Origin: Propionibacteriales bacterium
GTDB lineage: Bacteria > Actinomycetota > Actinomycetes > Propionibacteriales > Nocardioidaceae
Length of the DNA stretch: 37,812 nt
NCBI GenBank assembly: GCA_025929075.1
Contig: JAICMS010000010.1
Span: forward strand, 1 to 37,812
Direction of reading: 5' to 3'
Shown: positions 1 to 7,743 of the stretch, piece by piece
Numbering within the stretch: position 1 is the first letter of the stretch
Layout: each line of letters begins with the position of its first letter
Position numbers and translations under genes: made by a program
The notes under the pieces: generated by a model
What the model was told of the DNA's origin: nothing
Seen by the model: only the letters and a program-made list of their open reading frames with translations
The model's database searches: none

Positions 1-22
1 CGCCGCCCCGCCGGTCGATTCC

Positions 23-691
23 TCAGCTGGCTGAGAAGTAGAGGAAGAGGTTGGTCGGGATGTTGTCGGTGACGTTGGGGTTGTCGGCGCGGCGCAGATG
101 GTTGACGAAGCGGTAGCTCTTCGCCGCCACGATCCGGTCCCAGGTGTGCTGGTTGGAGACGCCGATCACGTCGACGTCCCACCACTCGGCCTTCTTGTCG
201 GCCAGCGTCGTGATCAGGTGGCTGTGCGGCGGCAACAGGTTGTTCTCGGTGCCGCTGCCGAAGACGCGGCTGAGGTCGATCGTCGACGGGTGGTCGATGC
301 AGGCCCCCGCGGTGGGGCACTGCAGAGTGTCCTGGTTGGGCGTGAAGCCGAGCGGCACGATCACATAGAGCGGGTCGAAGTCGCCTGCCGGCACTCGGTC
401 GTACATCGCGCCGAGCTCGCAACCGGAGTCCGCGCCGCTGGTCGGCGGCTGACCGCAGGAGAAGTCCTTGGTGTAGGTGAACGTGACGGTGTGGCCGCGG
501 TACCAGCCTTGCGTCGTGCCGACGTCTGCCGGGCTGCCGGACATCTGCATGCCGCCCATCGACGCGCCGCCCTCATGGGCCGAGGCCATCGTCGGTCCGG
601 CCACGGCAGCCAGCCCAGCGGTCAGCAGACCGATCATGCCGATTGCTACGGAGCGGGCCGTGATTCGGTTCGCTCCCCGAAGTGGGTTCAT
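23..691 (-). CDS. Exported protein of unknown function, His/Met-rich N-terminus
   Basis: Encodes 222 residues. The ATG at 691 is preceded by GAGGAG at a good distance; a longer open frame upstream has no such site and would bury the signal peptide. Residues 1-42 look like a Sec signal (basic start, then a hydrophobic run SVAIGMIGLLTAGLAAVAG) with likely cleavage after ASA. The mature start carries a His/Met cluster (HEGGASMGGMQMSG) of a kind that can bind copper, which is only a suggestion. The body holds four Cys and an aromatic segment (PPHSHLITT, EWWDVDVIGV). I recognise no named family. It is divergent from the exported protein at 932, so both may share the 240-base spacer, in which I see no clear promoter. 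Confidence 0.8.
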   Translation of the reverse strand: MNPLRGANRITARSVAIGMIGLLTAGLAAVAGPTMASAHEGGASMGGMQMSGSPADVGTTQGWYRGHTVTFTYTKDFSCGQPPTSGADSGCELGAMYDRVPAGDFDPLYVIVPLGFTPNQDTLQCPTAGACIDHPSTIDLSRVFGSGTENNLLPPHSHLITTLADKKAEWWDVDVIGVSNQHTWDRIVAAKSYRFVNHLRRADNPNVTDNIPTNLFLYFSAS

Positions 692-931
692 GGTTTCTCC
701 TCGTCCGCCGACCGTGCGGTCCTTGCGACCGCGGCTGTGAGCCGACGTCTCGCATGGAGTTCGGCATGGGGGCGACTTCGGATTGCCGCAGCCGGTGATC
801 GGGCAGGGCAAGGCAGGCGGAAGGGCGGCGACCGGCAGCCCGGCAACTTCTGGACACCGGCAGGGGCCAGTGGTTCGCTGTGCTGGGGCGGCGCCGAGGG
901 CGGGTCGCCACGATGTCACTCAGGAGCAGCT

Positions 932-1450
932 ATGAAGGGTCTCGCGCTGTCGACGGCGGCTGCCGTCGTCGCTCTGCTTACAGCAGCAACTCTCTCGACC
1001 AGCCCAGCGGGTGCAGCGACAGCGCCAGCGACGCCGACCGTCAAGTCGGTGACGATCACCGGCGACGTCAACAATCCGACGGTCACCATCAGTGGCCGCC
1101 ATTTCCGGCACCGCCCACACAACTCGTGGGGAGCAAACGACACCACGTGTGGGCAGTACGTCGACAACGGCCGGTGGTGGGGACTCCAGGGTCTCTGGAT
1201 CTCCGACGACACCCACTCATGGCAGGCCGGCGCGGGCAACCCGCGTCACGGTGGCGACTGTATTGGCGTCAAGGTCCTGTCCTGGAGCCCGACTCAGGTG
1301 GTCTTCGTGTTCGGGTCCGCCTACGCCAGCTACGACCACTGGACCCTGGATGACGGCGACGCCTTCACCGTGACGGTCCGCCAGTCGTCGTACTCCGGCA
1401 CCGTCTCCTACGGACAGGCCAGCCCAGACAGCGGGTCGTCGAGCAGCTGA
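932..1450 (+). CDS. Small exported IPT/TIG-like protein
   Basis: Encodes 172 residues. The ATG at 932 has AGGAG six bases upstream and opens a clear signal peptide (MKGLALSTAAAVVALLTAA, likely cut after AGA near residue 28). The mature part begins with a beta-rich stretch (VKSVTITGD, PTVTISGRHF) and later WSPTQVVFVFG and DAFTVTVRQSS. This pattern resembles a single immunoglobulin-like IPT/TIG fold, with two Cys that could form a disulfide. A Gly/Ser tail ends the protein. The role is unknown; an extracellular carbohydrate- or surface-binding module would fit the fold but is inference. The gene is tail-to-tail with the RCC1 gene, only six bases between the stops, with no terminator hairpin visible. 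Confidence 0.75.
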   Translation: MKGLALSTAAAVVALLTAATLSTSPAGAATAPATPTVKSVTITGDVNNPTVTISGRHFRHRPHNSWGANDTTCGQYVDNGRWWGLQGLWISDDTHSWQAGAGNPRHGGDCIGVKVLSWSPTQVVFVFGSAYASYDHWTLDDGDAFTVTVRQSSYSGTVSYGQASPDSGSSSS

Positions 1451-1456
1451 CTTGAC

Positions 1457-2620
1457 TCAGATGCGGACAGGAACCAGCCACTGCAAAGTGTCACCGGTGC
1501 CGAGCTGACCCAGCGAGTTCGCGCCCCAACACCACAGGGTTTGCTTGATAATGCCGCACGAATGGAAGCCTGCGGCAGCCGGCGTCTGCCACCCATTGGT
1601 CGTGCCTACAACGGCAGGGGAGGTTCGGTTCTGGGTGTCTCCGACGCCCAGCTGCCCGAAGCGGTTCCATCCCCAGCACCACAGCGAGCCGTCCTGCTGG
1701 GTCGCACACGTGTGCAGGTTGCCGGCTGTCACAGCGAGCCAGTCGGCAGACGCTCCCACCTGCATGGGTGAGGTTTCGGCCGTCTGGCTCCCCAGACCCA
1801 GCTGGCCGTGGAGATTGTCCCCCCAGCACCACAGCGTTGCATCGGAGCGGATGCCGCACGTGTGCATTCCGCCGGCCGACGCCTCCACCCAGTTGCCGCC
1901 CGACTCGACCTGGTTGGGGGATTCCTGGGCGGCGAAGTTCCCGGCACCCAACTGACCATCCTCGTTGTCCCCCCAGCACCACAGAGTCGCGTCGGAGCGG
2001 ATCGCGCAGGTATGGAGGCCGCCGGCTGTGGCGGCGACCCACGAGTCCGAGCCGACCTGGGCCGGTCTCAGCCGGTTCTGCGTGTCCCCCAGTCCCAGCT
2101 GACCGGTCTCGTTGTCGCCCCAGCACCACAGGGTGGCATCGGAGCGAATGGCGCACGTGTGGAGGCCGCCGGCCGTGACCGCTACCCAGGTGTTCTTGTT
2201 GACCCGAGTCGGCACCAGCCGGTTCTGCGTGTCACCGAGGCCCAACTGCCCATCCTCGTTGTCGCCCCAGCACCACAGGGTCGAGTCGGACCGGATCGCG
2301 CAGGTGTGCTCGGTCCCGGCGCTCACCGCCAGCCAGTCTCCCCGTGCGTGAATCCGGGTCGGTATGTCGCGGGGAATGATGTCGCCGACACCCAGCTCTC
2401 CGTCGGCATTGTCGCCCCAGCACCACATCTTGCCGGTGGTCTTGATCGCGCAGCTGTGCGAACCGTCTGCGGTCACCGACGACCAGACCGCACCGGTCGT
2501 GTCGGGTCCGACAGCCTGAGCCGCCGGCGCCGGTGCCAGCGCGGCTGCCATCGCCATGCTGGCAGGCAGGATGAGCCAGGACGCGGACTGGGTTCGCGTA
2601 CGTAAGGTCAGCCAGGGCAT
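1457..2620 (-). CDS. Exported RCC1-repeat beta-propeller protein (7 repeats)
   Basis: Encodes 387 residues from an ATG at 2620 with GGAGG seven bases upstream. A signal peptide (basic start, then LILPASMAMAAALAPAPAAQA) is followed by seven RCC1-type repeats, each with a core like LWCWGDNEDGQLGLGD. Seven repeats make exactly one closed propeller. Each repeat has a second Cys eight or nine residues before the WCWG Cys (HTCAIRSDATLWCW), suggesting one disulfide per blade, suited to life outside the cell. Repeats 3 and 4 are almost identical, also at DNA level, so a recent internal duplication is likely. It lies 77 bases downstream of a 14-repeat relative on the same strand and may be co-transcribed with it. 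The binding partner is unknown; the chromatin role of eukaryotic RCC1 should not be transferred. Confidence 0.85.
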   Translation of the reverse strand: MPWLTLRTRTQSASWLILPASMAMAAALAPAPAAQAVGPDTTGAVWSSVTADGSHSCAIKTTGKMWCWGDNADGELGVGDIIPRDIPTRIHARGDWLAVSAGTEHTCAIRSDSTLWCWGDNEDGQLGLGDTQNRLVPTRVNKNTWVAVTAGGLHTCAIRSDATLWCWGDNETGQLGLGDTQNRLRPAQVGSDSWVAATAGGLHTCAIRSDATLWCWGDNEDGQLGAGNFAAQESPNQVESGGNWVEASAGGMHTCGIRSDATLWCWGDNLHGQLGLGSQTAETSPMQVGASADWLAVTAGNLHTCATQQDGSLWCWGWNRFGQLGVGDTQNRTSPAVVGTTNGWQTPAAAGFHSCGIIKQTLWCWGANSLGQLGTGDTLQWLVPVRI

Positions 2621-2697
2621 TTGGTGCCTCCGTTGTGTCGGCCGCTTTGGCGTTGCGGATGGAGATCGGGTGCGGATCAGCGCTTTAGGCGGCAGAG

Positions 2698-4944
2698 CTA
2701 CTGCGGCACGATGACGTTGAGGGACGGCATGGCCTCGTACGCCGTGGCGGTGCCGTCGCCCAGCCAGCCACCCTGCGCGTCGCCGAAGCACTCGAGGAAG
2801 TCCTTCATCGCGCAGGTCCGGTCGTCGAACGTGTACGTCGCCTGCCAGGGGTCGCCCATCTGGTACTGCAGCTGCGTCGGCACGTCGTCGTAGCCGGAGG
2901 TCTTGCCGTCGCCCAAATCGCCGAGGACGGCCCGCCCCCAGCACCATTCGGTGAAGCTCAGTCCCTTGACCTGGTTCGCACAGGCGTGGTCCGCGGCCGC
3001 GCTGACATCGGTCCAGCCCGAGCCGGTCAGCATCGCCGGCTTCTGCCGATCCGAAGTGTCGCCGAGGCCGAGCTGGCCGTTGTCGTTCTCGCCCCAGCAC
3101 CACAGCTGGCTCGCATCGTCGAGGGCGCAGGTGAAGGCGCCTCCGGTGTCGATCTGCGTCCACGTCGCGGACCCGGATACCGCCACCGGAACGTCGCTGG
3201 AGGTCGTCGTACCGTCGCCGAGCTCACCGTGTCCGTTGGCTCCCCAGCACCAGGCGTCCCCGGCGGAGGTCAGCGCGCACGTGTGGTCGACTCCGGCGGA
3301 GACCGACGACCAGTCGGACCCGGTGACCTGGACCGGCGTGTCGGAGTCTTGGGTGCCTCCGTCGCCGAGGTCACCGGCTGCGCCGTTCCCCCAACACCAC
3401 AGGTTGCCGTTGTCCTGGACCGCGCAGACGTGGTCGTTGCCGGCGCTGACGCTGATCCAGTCGGACTGAGCGCCGACCCGGGCAGGCGCATCGCGTTCCA
3501 CCGTGTCTCCGACGCCGAGCTGACCATTGTCGTTGTCGCCCCAGCACCAGAGGCTGCCGCCGGCCTGGATGCCGCAGCTGAACGAGCTGCCGCCAGTCAC
3601 GGCGGTCCAGTTAGTTCCGCTGTCGATCAACTCAGGCAGGTTGCGTGATTGGGTCGTCCCGTCGCCGACCTGACCGCGGTCGTTGTCTCCCCAGCAGTAC
3701 AGCGGGCCGGGCACGGTGTGCTTCACGGCCAGGATGGCGCAGGTCTGGTTTCCGCCGGAGCTCGACACTGTGGCCCACTGGGTCGCGAGGCCGGCCGGTG
3801 TCGGCAGGTAACGGGGGTCGCGGCTGTGATCGCCGAGTTGGCCGCGTTCCCCGGCCCCCCAGCACCACAACGACTGGGTCCCGCTGCGGATGGCGCAGAC
3901 GAACTGCTCGCCCAAGGTCGCGGCGGACCAGCCGGACCGGAACGACATCAACTCCGGCCGCAGCGAGGCCTTGGTGTTGCCCTGGCCGAGTTGTCCGGAC
4001 GAGTTGTCGCCCCAACACATCATCTTGCCGCTGACGAGCGTCGCGCATGTGTCCTCGTCTCCCGCGGCCACAGAGGCCCACTTCCGCAGCGTTCCAATGG
4101 CCTTCGGCAGGAGCTTCGGCTTCGTCCCGTTCGTGTCCCCCCAGCACCACAGCGCGTGTGCCGTGGTGAGGGCGCAGGTCTCGCGTGGGCCAGCACTCGC
4201 GCTGGCCCAGCCGGCCTGGTCGCCGACCTGGGTCGGGAGCTTCCTGTCGACCTTGTCTCCAAGCCCCAGCTCACCCTCGGCGTTCGCGCCCCAGCACCAC
4301 AAGGTGCCGGCAGTACTCACCGCGCAGCTGTGGTCACCGGCTGCGGTGACCGCGGCCCAGGCCATCCCTTGGCCGATCTGTGCGGGGCTGTCTTCGTTCG
4401 TCAGGGTTCCGTCACCAAGCTGACCGTGGTCGTTCAATCCCCAGCACCACAGGGTGGAGTCGGAGCGGATTGCGCAGCTGTGGTCGGCGCCCAGGCTCAC
4501 GGCCGCCCAGTTGCTCGCGGAACCCACCTGGGTAGGCACGTACTCGTTGGTCACGGTGCCGGTTCCCAGTTGGCCGTACTGGTTGTTCCCCCAGCACCAC
4601 AAGGTGCCGTTGGTCTGGACAGCGCAGGCATGGTCGACGCCCACCGACGCCGAGGCCCACTCGCCTGCGGGGCCGGTCTGTTGAGCACCGGACTGACCCG
4701 AGTTGACGTCACCTTGACCGAGCTCGCCCACCCTGTTGTCACCCCAGCACCACAACGACTGGTCGGTCGGGATGCCGCAGGCGAACTCTCCGCTGGCGCT
4801 GACTTGAAGCCAGGCTTGCGGGGCCTGTGTCAGCGGCTTGGCGGCCGCCTTGACGGAGGCGTCGGACGGAACGGCAGGGCCGGCGATGACGAGGGCGACC
4901 AGGCACAGCGAAGCGCCGATAGCTGGGACAATCCGTGACGCCAT
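2698..4944 (-). CDS. Exported RCC1-repeat protein, double propeller (14 repeats)
   Basis: Encodes 748 residues from an ATG at 4944 with AGGAGG upstream. Residues 1-30 form a signal peptide (ASLCLVALVIAGPAVPSDA). I count fourteen repeats with a C-x(n)-CWG core, e.g. LWCWGDNRVGELGQGD near the start and LECFGDAQGGWLGDGT at the end. The fifth (LWCWGDTNGTKPK) has lost the GQLG turn, and the last has CFG instead of CWG. Fourteen equals two seven-bladed propellers. All fourteen keep the paired Cys. The repeats are more diverged than those of the 7-repeat protein downstream, which probably arose from the same family. Extracellular, perhaps wall- or envelope-associated; no LPXTG or C-terminal membrane anchor is visible. 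Function unknown. Confidence 0.85.
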   Translation of the reverse strand: MASRIVPAIGASLCLVALVIAGPAVPSDASVKAAAKPLTQAPQAWLQVSASGEFACGIPTDQSLWCWGDNRVGELGQGDVNSGQSGAQQTGPAGEWASASVGVDHACAVQTNGTLWCWGNNQYGQLGTGTVTNEYVPTQVGSASNWAAVSLGADHSCAIRSDSTLWCWGLNDHGQLGDGTLTNEDSPAQIGQGMAWAAVTAAGDHSCAVSTAGTLWCWGANAEGELGLGDKVDRKLPTQVGDQAGWASASAGPRETCALTTAHALWCWGDTNGTKPKLLPKAIGTLRKWASVAAGDEDTCATLVSGKMMCWGDNSSGQLGQGNTKASLRPELMSFRSGWSAATLGEQFVCAIRSGTQSLWCWGAGERGQLGDHSRDPRYLPTPAGLATQWATVSSSGGNQTCAILAVKHTVPGPLYCWGDNDRGQVGDGTTQSRNLPELIDSGTNWTAVTGGSSFSCGIQAGGSLWCWGDNDNGQLGVGDTVERDAPARVGAQSDWISVSAGNDHVCAVQDNGNLWCWGNGAAGDLGDGGTQDSDTPVQVTGSDWSSVSAGVDHTCALTSAGDAWCWGANGHGELGDGTTTSSDVPVAVSGSATWTQIDTGGAFTCALDDASQLWCWGENDNGQLGLGDTSDRQKPAMLTGSGWTDVSAAADHACANQVKGLSFTEWCWGRAVLGDLGDGKTSGYDDVPTQLQYQMGDPWQATYTFDDRTCAMKDFLECFGDAQGGWLGDGTATAYEAMPSLNVIVPQ

Positions 4945-4991
4945 AAGGGCCCTCCTGCTGTGCGGTCAGCGAGCCCCGAGCCTCAAGAAAA

Positions 4992-5020
4992 AATTTACGA
5001 CAGTCTGGCTCTTATGTCCC
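4992..5020 (-). promoter_or_regulatory. Possible promoter for the RCC1 gene pair
   Basis: Within an unusually A/T-rich patch of the 162-base spacer, the minus strand reads GGGACA (5020-5015), 17 bases, then TAAATT (4997-4992). This is an acceptable sigma-70-like pair about 50 bases upstream of the RCC1 start at 4944. The -35 box matches the consensus only moderately. Confidence 0.3.
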
Positions 5021-5106
5021 CTTTATCCGAAGATTGCTGACAGCTGCGGGACACCTCGCGCGATCGCCGGAGTGACCTTCATGCCGCGAGGGCTAAACGG
5101 CGCCGG

Positions 5107-6828
5107 TCAGATCCAGTGGGTGAACCACATCCGGTCGTTCCAGGCCTGGTTGCTGAGCAAGCCGTTGCTCAGGATCGGGTAGAAGTAGACGAAGTTCAAC
5201 GCGACCAAGAAGAAGAAGGCGCCGGCGAACACGACGCCCCACGTGCGGCGGATCCTCGTCGCGTCGGCCGGACCGATGACCTTGCCGAGCAGAAGGGTCA
5301 CTGCCATCACTGTGAACGGGATGATTGCGACCGCGTAGTAGAAGAAGATCGGTCGCTGGTCGTAGCGGAACCACGGGAGCCATGTCGTCAGCACCCCGAC
5401 GACCGGGATGCCGAATCGCCAGTCGCGTTTGCTGAGCCAGTAGCCGGCTCCGGCGATGAGCGCGATGACTCCTCCCCACCACAGTGCCGGGGTCCCGATC
5501 GCCAGCACCTGTCTGACGCACTGCTCGCCCGGCGGGCAGCCGACGACCTGGGCCGGGCCACCGCTGGTGGCGGCAACGCCGATTGGCCGGTTGATCAGCG
5601 GCCACCCGCCGGGGTTGGACTGATACGGATGATGGGCTGCGTTGATGTAGGCGCCGGTGTGGAAGTCGTAGACGGCGATGTGGTAGTTCCACAAGATGTC
5701 GAGGTCGTGCAGGGCTCCCTCGATCGGGCCGTGGGGGTGGCCGCCGTAGTCGTTGACCGAGCTCCAGTTGGTCTCGTGCGGCTGGTTCGCGTGCCCGAAG
5801 GCGTCCTCGAACAGCTGGGCATGTATCAGGAACCCCATCCAGCTGGCGACGTACACCAGGAACCCAATGACCACGACGGACACAAACGCCGGCAGCCCGT
5901 CGACGAGGAACGACTTCACCACCGCCAGCCGGACACCGAGCGCACGGCGCATCCCGCAGTCCCACGCCCACGACAGCACTCCGAGCCCAGCGAGCACGAA
6001 GACACCGCTCCACTTCGTGCCGCAGGCCAGACCGAAGCAGACGCCGGCCGCGACCCGCCACGGACGCCACAGCAGGCCCCGGATCGGTCCGAAGCCAAGC
6101 TGCCGAGTCCCGGGAGAAGTCTCGAACCGCTGAGCCATCCGGGCTCGTGCCCAGTCGCGGTCCGCAACCAGGCAGTGGGTCGCGCAAAGCAGCCAGAAGG
6201 CAAGGAAGATGTCGAGCAGGGCGAACCGCGACATCACGAAGTGCAGCCCGTCGAAACCGAGCAAGAGCCCGGCGACACAGCCGAGCAGCGTCGACCCGGT
6301 CAGCCGACGCATCAGCCGGCACATGACGAGGATCATCAAGGTCCCGATGAACGCGGACGAGAAGCGCCAACCGAACGGCGTCATCCCGAACGCCCACTCG
6401 CCGAAGGCGATCATCCACTTGCCGACCTCGGGATGCACCACCATCTCGGGCTGATCGGTGAAGATGCCCTTGGTCGACCCCGAGTCGATGATCTCGTCGG
6501 CCTCGTTGACGTTCGGCGTGCTGGGGTTGTCGACGAACGAGTCGGCGTAGTGCTTGACCAGGAGCGAGTAGGCGTCCTTGGCGTAGTAGGTCTCGTCGAA
6601 GCTGATGTCGTGCGGGTTCGTTATCCCGATGAACTGGAAGATGCCGACGAAGATCGTGACGAGGATCGGCGCGATCCAGCCGCGGCCGACGTCGCTGGAG
6701 AAGTGCAGCGGCGTGAAGCGTCTGCGGAGGCGAGGGAGCCCCTCTGCGTCGACGTCGCGGCCGAGCAGCGCCGTCGGGGTCGGGGACGCGCCGCCATGCG
6801 ATGTCGCCGCAGACGGCGTAGTGGGCAC
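5107..6828 (-). CDS. pmt: Protein O-mannosyltransferase (PMT/GT39)
   Basis: Encodes 573 residues. It is an integral membrane enzyme transferring mannose from polyprenyl-phosphate-mannose to Ser/Thr of proteins during Sec export, the counterpart of M. tuberculosis Rv1002c. After a 40-residue cytosolic Pro/Ser/Arg-rich tail, the first membrane segment (WIAPILVTIFVGIFQFIGI) is followed by the extracellular loop motif SFDETYYAKD, whose Asp-Glu pair (about residues 78-79) is the catalytic acidic pair of the family. Next comes HPEVGKWMIAFGEW, then around ten hydrophobic segments to the C-terminal WFTHWI. The start is taken as GTG 6828; an open frame continues far upstream but would overlap rsmI. 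It is divergent from rsmI, 36 bases apart, as in many actinobacteria. The exported proteins in this window are possible substrates. Confidence 0.9.
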   Translation of the reverse strand: MPTTPSAATSHGGASPTPTALLGRDVDAEGLPRLRRRFTPLHFSSDVGRGWIAPILVTIFVGIFQFIGITNPHDISFDETYYAKDAYSLLVKHYADSFVDNPSTPNVNEADEIIDSGSTKGIFTDQPEMVVHPEVGKWMIAFGEWAFGMTPFGWRFSSAFIGTLMILVMCRLMRRLTGSTLLGCVAGLLLGFDGLHFVMSRFALLDIFLAFWLLCATHCLVADRDWARARMAQRFETSPGTRQLGFGPIRGLLWRPWRVAAGVCFGLACGTKWSGVFVLAGLGVLSWAWDCGMRRALGVRLAVVKSFLVDGLPAFVSVVVIGFLVYVASWMGFLIHAQLFEDAFGHANQPHETNWSSVNDYGGHPHGPIEGALHDLDILWNYHIAVYDFHTGAYINAAHHPYQSNPGGWPLINRPIGVAATSGGPAQVVGCPPGEQCVRQVLAIGTPALWWGGVIALIAGAGYWLSKRDWRFGIPVVGVLTTWLPWFRYDQRPIFFYYAVAIIPFTVMAVTLLLGKVIGPADATRIRRTWGVVFAGAFFFLVALNFVYFYPILSNGLLSNQAWNDRMWFTHWI

Positions 6829-6864
6829 GGCGACATCGTACGGAGGCGCTGCGATGATTCCCGG

Positions 6865-7734
6865 ATGACTCTCGTGATCGCGGGTACGGCGATCGGCCGG
6901 CCCGCCGACGCGTCGTCTCGCCTGGTCGACGAGCTGGTCACCGCGGACGTGGTCGCAGCCGAGGACACCCGGCGGCTGCGCCGGCTGGCCGCCGACCTGG
7001 GGGTCGCCGTGGCCGGGCGGTTGGTGTCCTACTTCGAGGGCAACGAGGAGCGGCGCACCGTCGAGCTGGTCGAGGCGCTCGTCGCCGGCCAACGTGTGCT
7101 GCTGGTGACCGACGCCGGTATGCCCAGCGTCTCCGACCCCGGCTACCGACTGGTCGCCGCGGCAGTCGAGGCCGGGGTGGCGGTCACCGTCGTCCCGGGG
7201 CCGTCGGCGGTGACCGCAGCGCTGGCCGTGTCGGGCCTGCCGGTCGACAGGTTCTGCTTCGAGGGCTTCCTGCCGCGCCGGTCGGCTGCCCGGGATCGGC
7301 GGCTGGCCGAGCTCGCGGCTGAGCCGCGAACGCTGGTTGTGTTCGAGGCGCCGCACCGGACGGCGGAGATGCTTGCCGCGATGGCGGCCGCCTTCGGCGC
7401 CGACCGGGCGGCTGCTGTCTGCCGAGAGCTGACCAAGACGCACGAGGAGGTGCGGCGTGGCGGCTTGGCGGAGCTCGCCGAGTGGGCCGCCGGCGGTGTC
7501 CGGGGGGAGGTGACGGTGGTCGTCTCGGGAGCCACCACGCCACCAGCCGCCGATCTCGAGGCGGCCCTTGTCGCCGTACAGGATCGGGTGGCTGGCGGGC
7601 AGCGCCTCCGTGCCGCCTGTTCCGATGTCGCTGCCGACGTGGGCATCCCGACCAACGAGCTCTACGCCGCCGCCATCCGCCCGACCACGCATCCAGGGGC
7701 GCAGGCGCATCGGCGACCGTGGGGCGACTTCTAG
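6865..7734 (+). CDS. rsmI: 16S rRNA (cytidine1402-2'-O)-methyltransferase
   Basis: Encodes 289 residues of the SAM-dependent tetrapyrrole-methylase fold. RsmI methylates the ribose of C1402 in the ribosomal P site. Hallmarks are the N-terminal glycine loop (LVIAGTAIGRPADAS, usually GTPIGN), AAEDTRRLRRL, the SAM loop TDAGMPSVSDPGYRLV, VVPGPSAVTAALAVSG and FEGFLPRR. The length is normal. The ATG at 6865 begins right at the conserved TLVIAGTAIG and lacks a strong ribosome site, so translation may be near leaderless. It is followed nine bases later by metG, so it is the probable first gene of the rsmI-metG-tatD-rpfB run. The first loop reads GTAIG rather than GTPIG, a minor departure. Confidence 0.92.
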   Translation: MTLVIAGTAIGRPADASSRLVDELVTADVVAAEDTRRLRRLAADLGVAVAGRLVSYFEGNEERRTVELVEALVAGQRVLLVTDAGMPSVSDPGYRLVAAAVEAGVAVTVVPGPSAVTAALAVSGLPVDRFCFEGFLPRRSAARDRRLAELAAEPRTLVVFEAPHRTAEMLAAMAAAFGADRAAAVCRELTKTHEEVRRGGLAELAEWAAGGVRGEVTVVVSGATTPPAADLEAALVAVQDRVAGGQRLRAACSDVAADVGIPTNELYAAAIRPTTHPGAQAHRRPWGDF

Positions 7735-7743
7735 GATGGGCGC

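Noticed and set aside
1600-4800. CRISPR-like periodic repeats
   Set aside because: The regular repeats are coding (RCC1 blades) with amino-acid-level conservation and no constant-length spacers.
3649-4938. 429-codon plus-strand open frame opposite the 14-repeat RCC1 gene
   Set aside because: It mirrors the repeats of the real gene (PAPQ units) and has no ribosome site or signal; it is a shadow frame.
5116-6864. Long plus-strand open frame continuous with rsmI
   Set aside because: It is antisense to pmt and gives a His/Asp/Glu/Arg-rich sequence typical of GC-rich shadow frames; the conserved RsmI start is at 6865.
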